DNA from: Mycobacterium neglectum
Lineage (GTDB): Bacteria > Actinomycetota > Actinomycetes > Mycobacteriales > Mycobacteriaceae
Length of the DNA stretch: 64,000 bases
Assembly: GCF_002591975.1 (NCBI RefSeq)
Contig: NZ_NVQE01000010.1
Span: forward strand, 62,001 to 126,000
Direction: 5' to 3'
In this document: piece by piece, positions 63,095 through 64,000 of the stretch
Layout: each line of letters starts with the position of its first letter
Numbering within the stretch: position 1 is the stretch's first letter
Notes under the pieces: model-generated
The model's input: only the letters and a program-made list of their open reading frames with translations
The model's database searches: none
What the model was told of the DNA's origin: nothing
Translations under genes and position numbers: made by a program

Positions 63095-64000
63095 GTGCTA
63101 CGCGCAGAGATCAACGAGCTTTTGACGAGGACCGGGCCGGGGACGCCGATGGGTGAGTTGTTCCGCCAGTACTGGATTCCAGCCTTGCTTGCCGAGGAAC
63201 TGCCGGAGAATGATTGCGCGCCGGTACGCGTAAAGCTGCTGAGCGAGCGGATGATCGCTTTTCGAGACAGCAATGGCGACTTTGGTTTGATCGATGAGTT
63301 CTGCGCGCACCGTGGCGCCTCACTGTGGTTTGGGCGTAACGAAGAGGGCGGTCTGCGATGTCCCTACCATGGCTGGAAGTACGACGTCACGGGGCAAGCC
63401 GTCGATGTGCCGTCCGAACCTGTGGGGTCCACCTTCTGCGCGCACGTCAAACTGACGTCCTACCCGCTGAGGAAGATCGGGGGCATGATGTGGACCTACA
63501 TGGGAGACCCCGCGAACCAGCCGCCGTTACCGGAATTCGAATTTGCTCTCGTGCCGGCCGATCAGACCTTCACGTCCAAACGATGGCAGGAATGCAACTG
63601 GCTGCAAGCTTTCGAGGGTGGCATCGATTCCAGCCATGTGTCGTTCCTGCATTCCGGGGGCCTTAAGTCGGACCCGCTGTTCAAGGGCAGCAAGGCTAAC
63701 GAGTACAACATGGCGGACCTCAAGCCGTTCTTCGAGGTCGCGGACTCCGAGGGTGGTTTGTTCGTTGGTGCCCGCCGGAACGCTGACGCCGACAACTACT
63801 ACTGGCGCATCACGCCGTGGGTGATGCCGTGCTTCACGATGGTGCCGCCACGAGGGGATCATCCTGTCCACGGCCACTTTTGGATTCCCATCGACGATGA
63901 GAACTGTTGGGCGTACTCGTTTGACTATCACCCCGTGAGACCGTTGACTTCGCAGGAAGTTCAGGCGATGAAGGTCGGGCACGGGGTGCACAGTGCCAAC
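63095..64000 (+). CDS. Rieske [2Fe-2S] aromatic-ring oxygenase alpha subunit (partial)
   Basis: 302 codons before the right edge. Rieske ligands Cys70-His72 (FCAHRG) and Cys89-His92 (CPYHGWKYD), then mononuclear iron ligands: Asp178, His181 and His186 in GGIDSSHVSFLHSGG. The phthalate-4,5-dioxygenase/phenoxybenzoate type is suggested by MLRAEINELLTRTGPGTPMG and GELFRQYWIPALL at the N-terminus. GTG at 63095 has GAGG five bases upstream and gives the family start; a GTG at 63044 is in frame but atypical. It hydroxylates or demethylates an aromatic ring and needs a reductase not seen here. Confidence 0.93.
   Translation, partial: MLRAEINELLTRTGPGTPMGELFRQYWIPALLAEELPENDCAPVRVKLLSERMIAFRDSNGDFGLIDEFCAHRGASLWFGRNEEGGLRCPYHGWKYDVTGQAVDVPSEPVGSTFCAHVKLTSYPLRKIGGMMWTYMGDPANQPPLPEFEFALVPADQTFTSKRWQECNWLQAFEGGIDSSHVSFLHSGGLKSDPLFKGSKANEYNMADLKPFFEVADSEGGLFVGARRNADADNYYWRITPWVMPCFTMVPPRGDHPVHGHFWIPIDDENCWAYSFDYHPVRPLTSQEVQAMKVGHGVHSAN

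Overview
The window is high-GC actinobacterial DNA, almost certainly from a Mycobacterium/Mycolicibacterium. The evidence is the nuo operon with an atypical receiver gene upstream, fbpB (antigen 85) beside fadB4-fadE23-fadE24, hisN, the fprA/prfB/mscS/ftsE/ftsX/smpB block, a 368-nt tmRNA whose tag reads ADSNQRDFALAA, many FadE-type acyl-CoA dehydrogenases, an MmpL transporter, a WS/DGAT acyltransferase and many GTG/TTG starts with ATGA or GTGA overlaps. Locus comparisons with M. tuberculosis and M. smegmatis are from memory.

Region 1 (1-8755, minus strand): respiratory complex I genes nuoA to nuoH (nuoH cut by the left edge), tightly overlapped, preceded by a receiver-domain protein of the Rv3143 type. 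Region 2 (8773-10399): YceI protein, SnoaL-like protein and a methyltransferase. Region 3 (10452-20252, mostly minus): a catabolic cluster with a DUF6285 protein, APH-like kinase, acyl-CoA dehydrogenase, TetR, HMG-CoA-lyase-like enzyme, CaiB CoA-transferase, alpha/beta hydrolase, homogentisate-dioxygenase-like enzyme, a Ddn-like F420 enzyme, an HsaA-like flavin monooxygenase and a second TetR. Two palindromes look like operators.

Region 4 (20253-32145): fbpB, fadB4, fadE23-fadE24 under two tandem palindromic repeats, a CHASE3/HAMP/GAF NarL-type histidine kinase with a receiver-only partner, a WS/DGAT enzyme, hisN, a small membrane protein and fprA. Region 5 (32146-36831): prfB, mscS, a Thr/Pro-rich membrane protein, ftsEX and smpB. 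Region 6 (36828-57756) lies between smpB and ssrA, which I remember as near neighbours in other mycobacteria: an EamA transporter, a GGDEF-EAL protein, a TetR-controlled operon of MmpL, type III polyketide synthase, ICMT-like methyltransferase and flavoprotein (phenolic lipid or polyketide quinone type), MerR, an S9 peptidase, lipid-type enzymes, a sulfotransferase/DUF1214 pair, an acyl-CoA dehydrogenase pair and a universal stress protein.

Region 7 (57757-61426): tmRNA with a strong terminator, then a small accessory island holding a HIRAN-domain protein with a HipA-N-like front half, a separate HipA-like kinase core, and a tyrosine integrase. This split HipA/HIRAN module is the best candidate for an undescribed system. 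Region 8 (61427-64000): a degenerate ferredoxin without its cluster cysteines, an SDR and a Rieske oxygenase (cut by the right edge) behind a near-perfect 21-bp palindrome.
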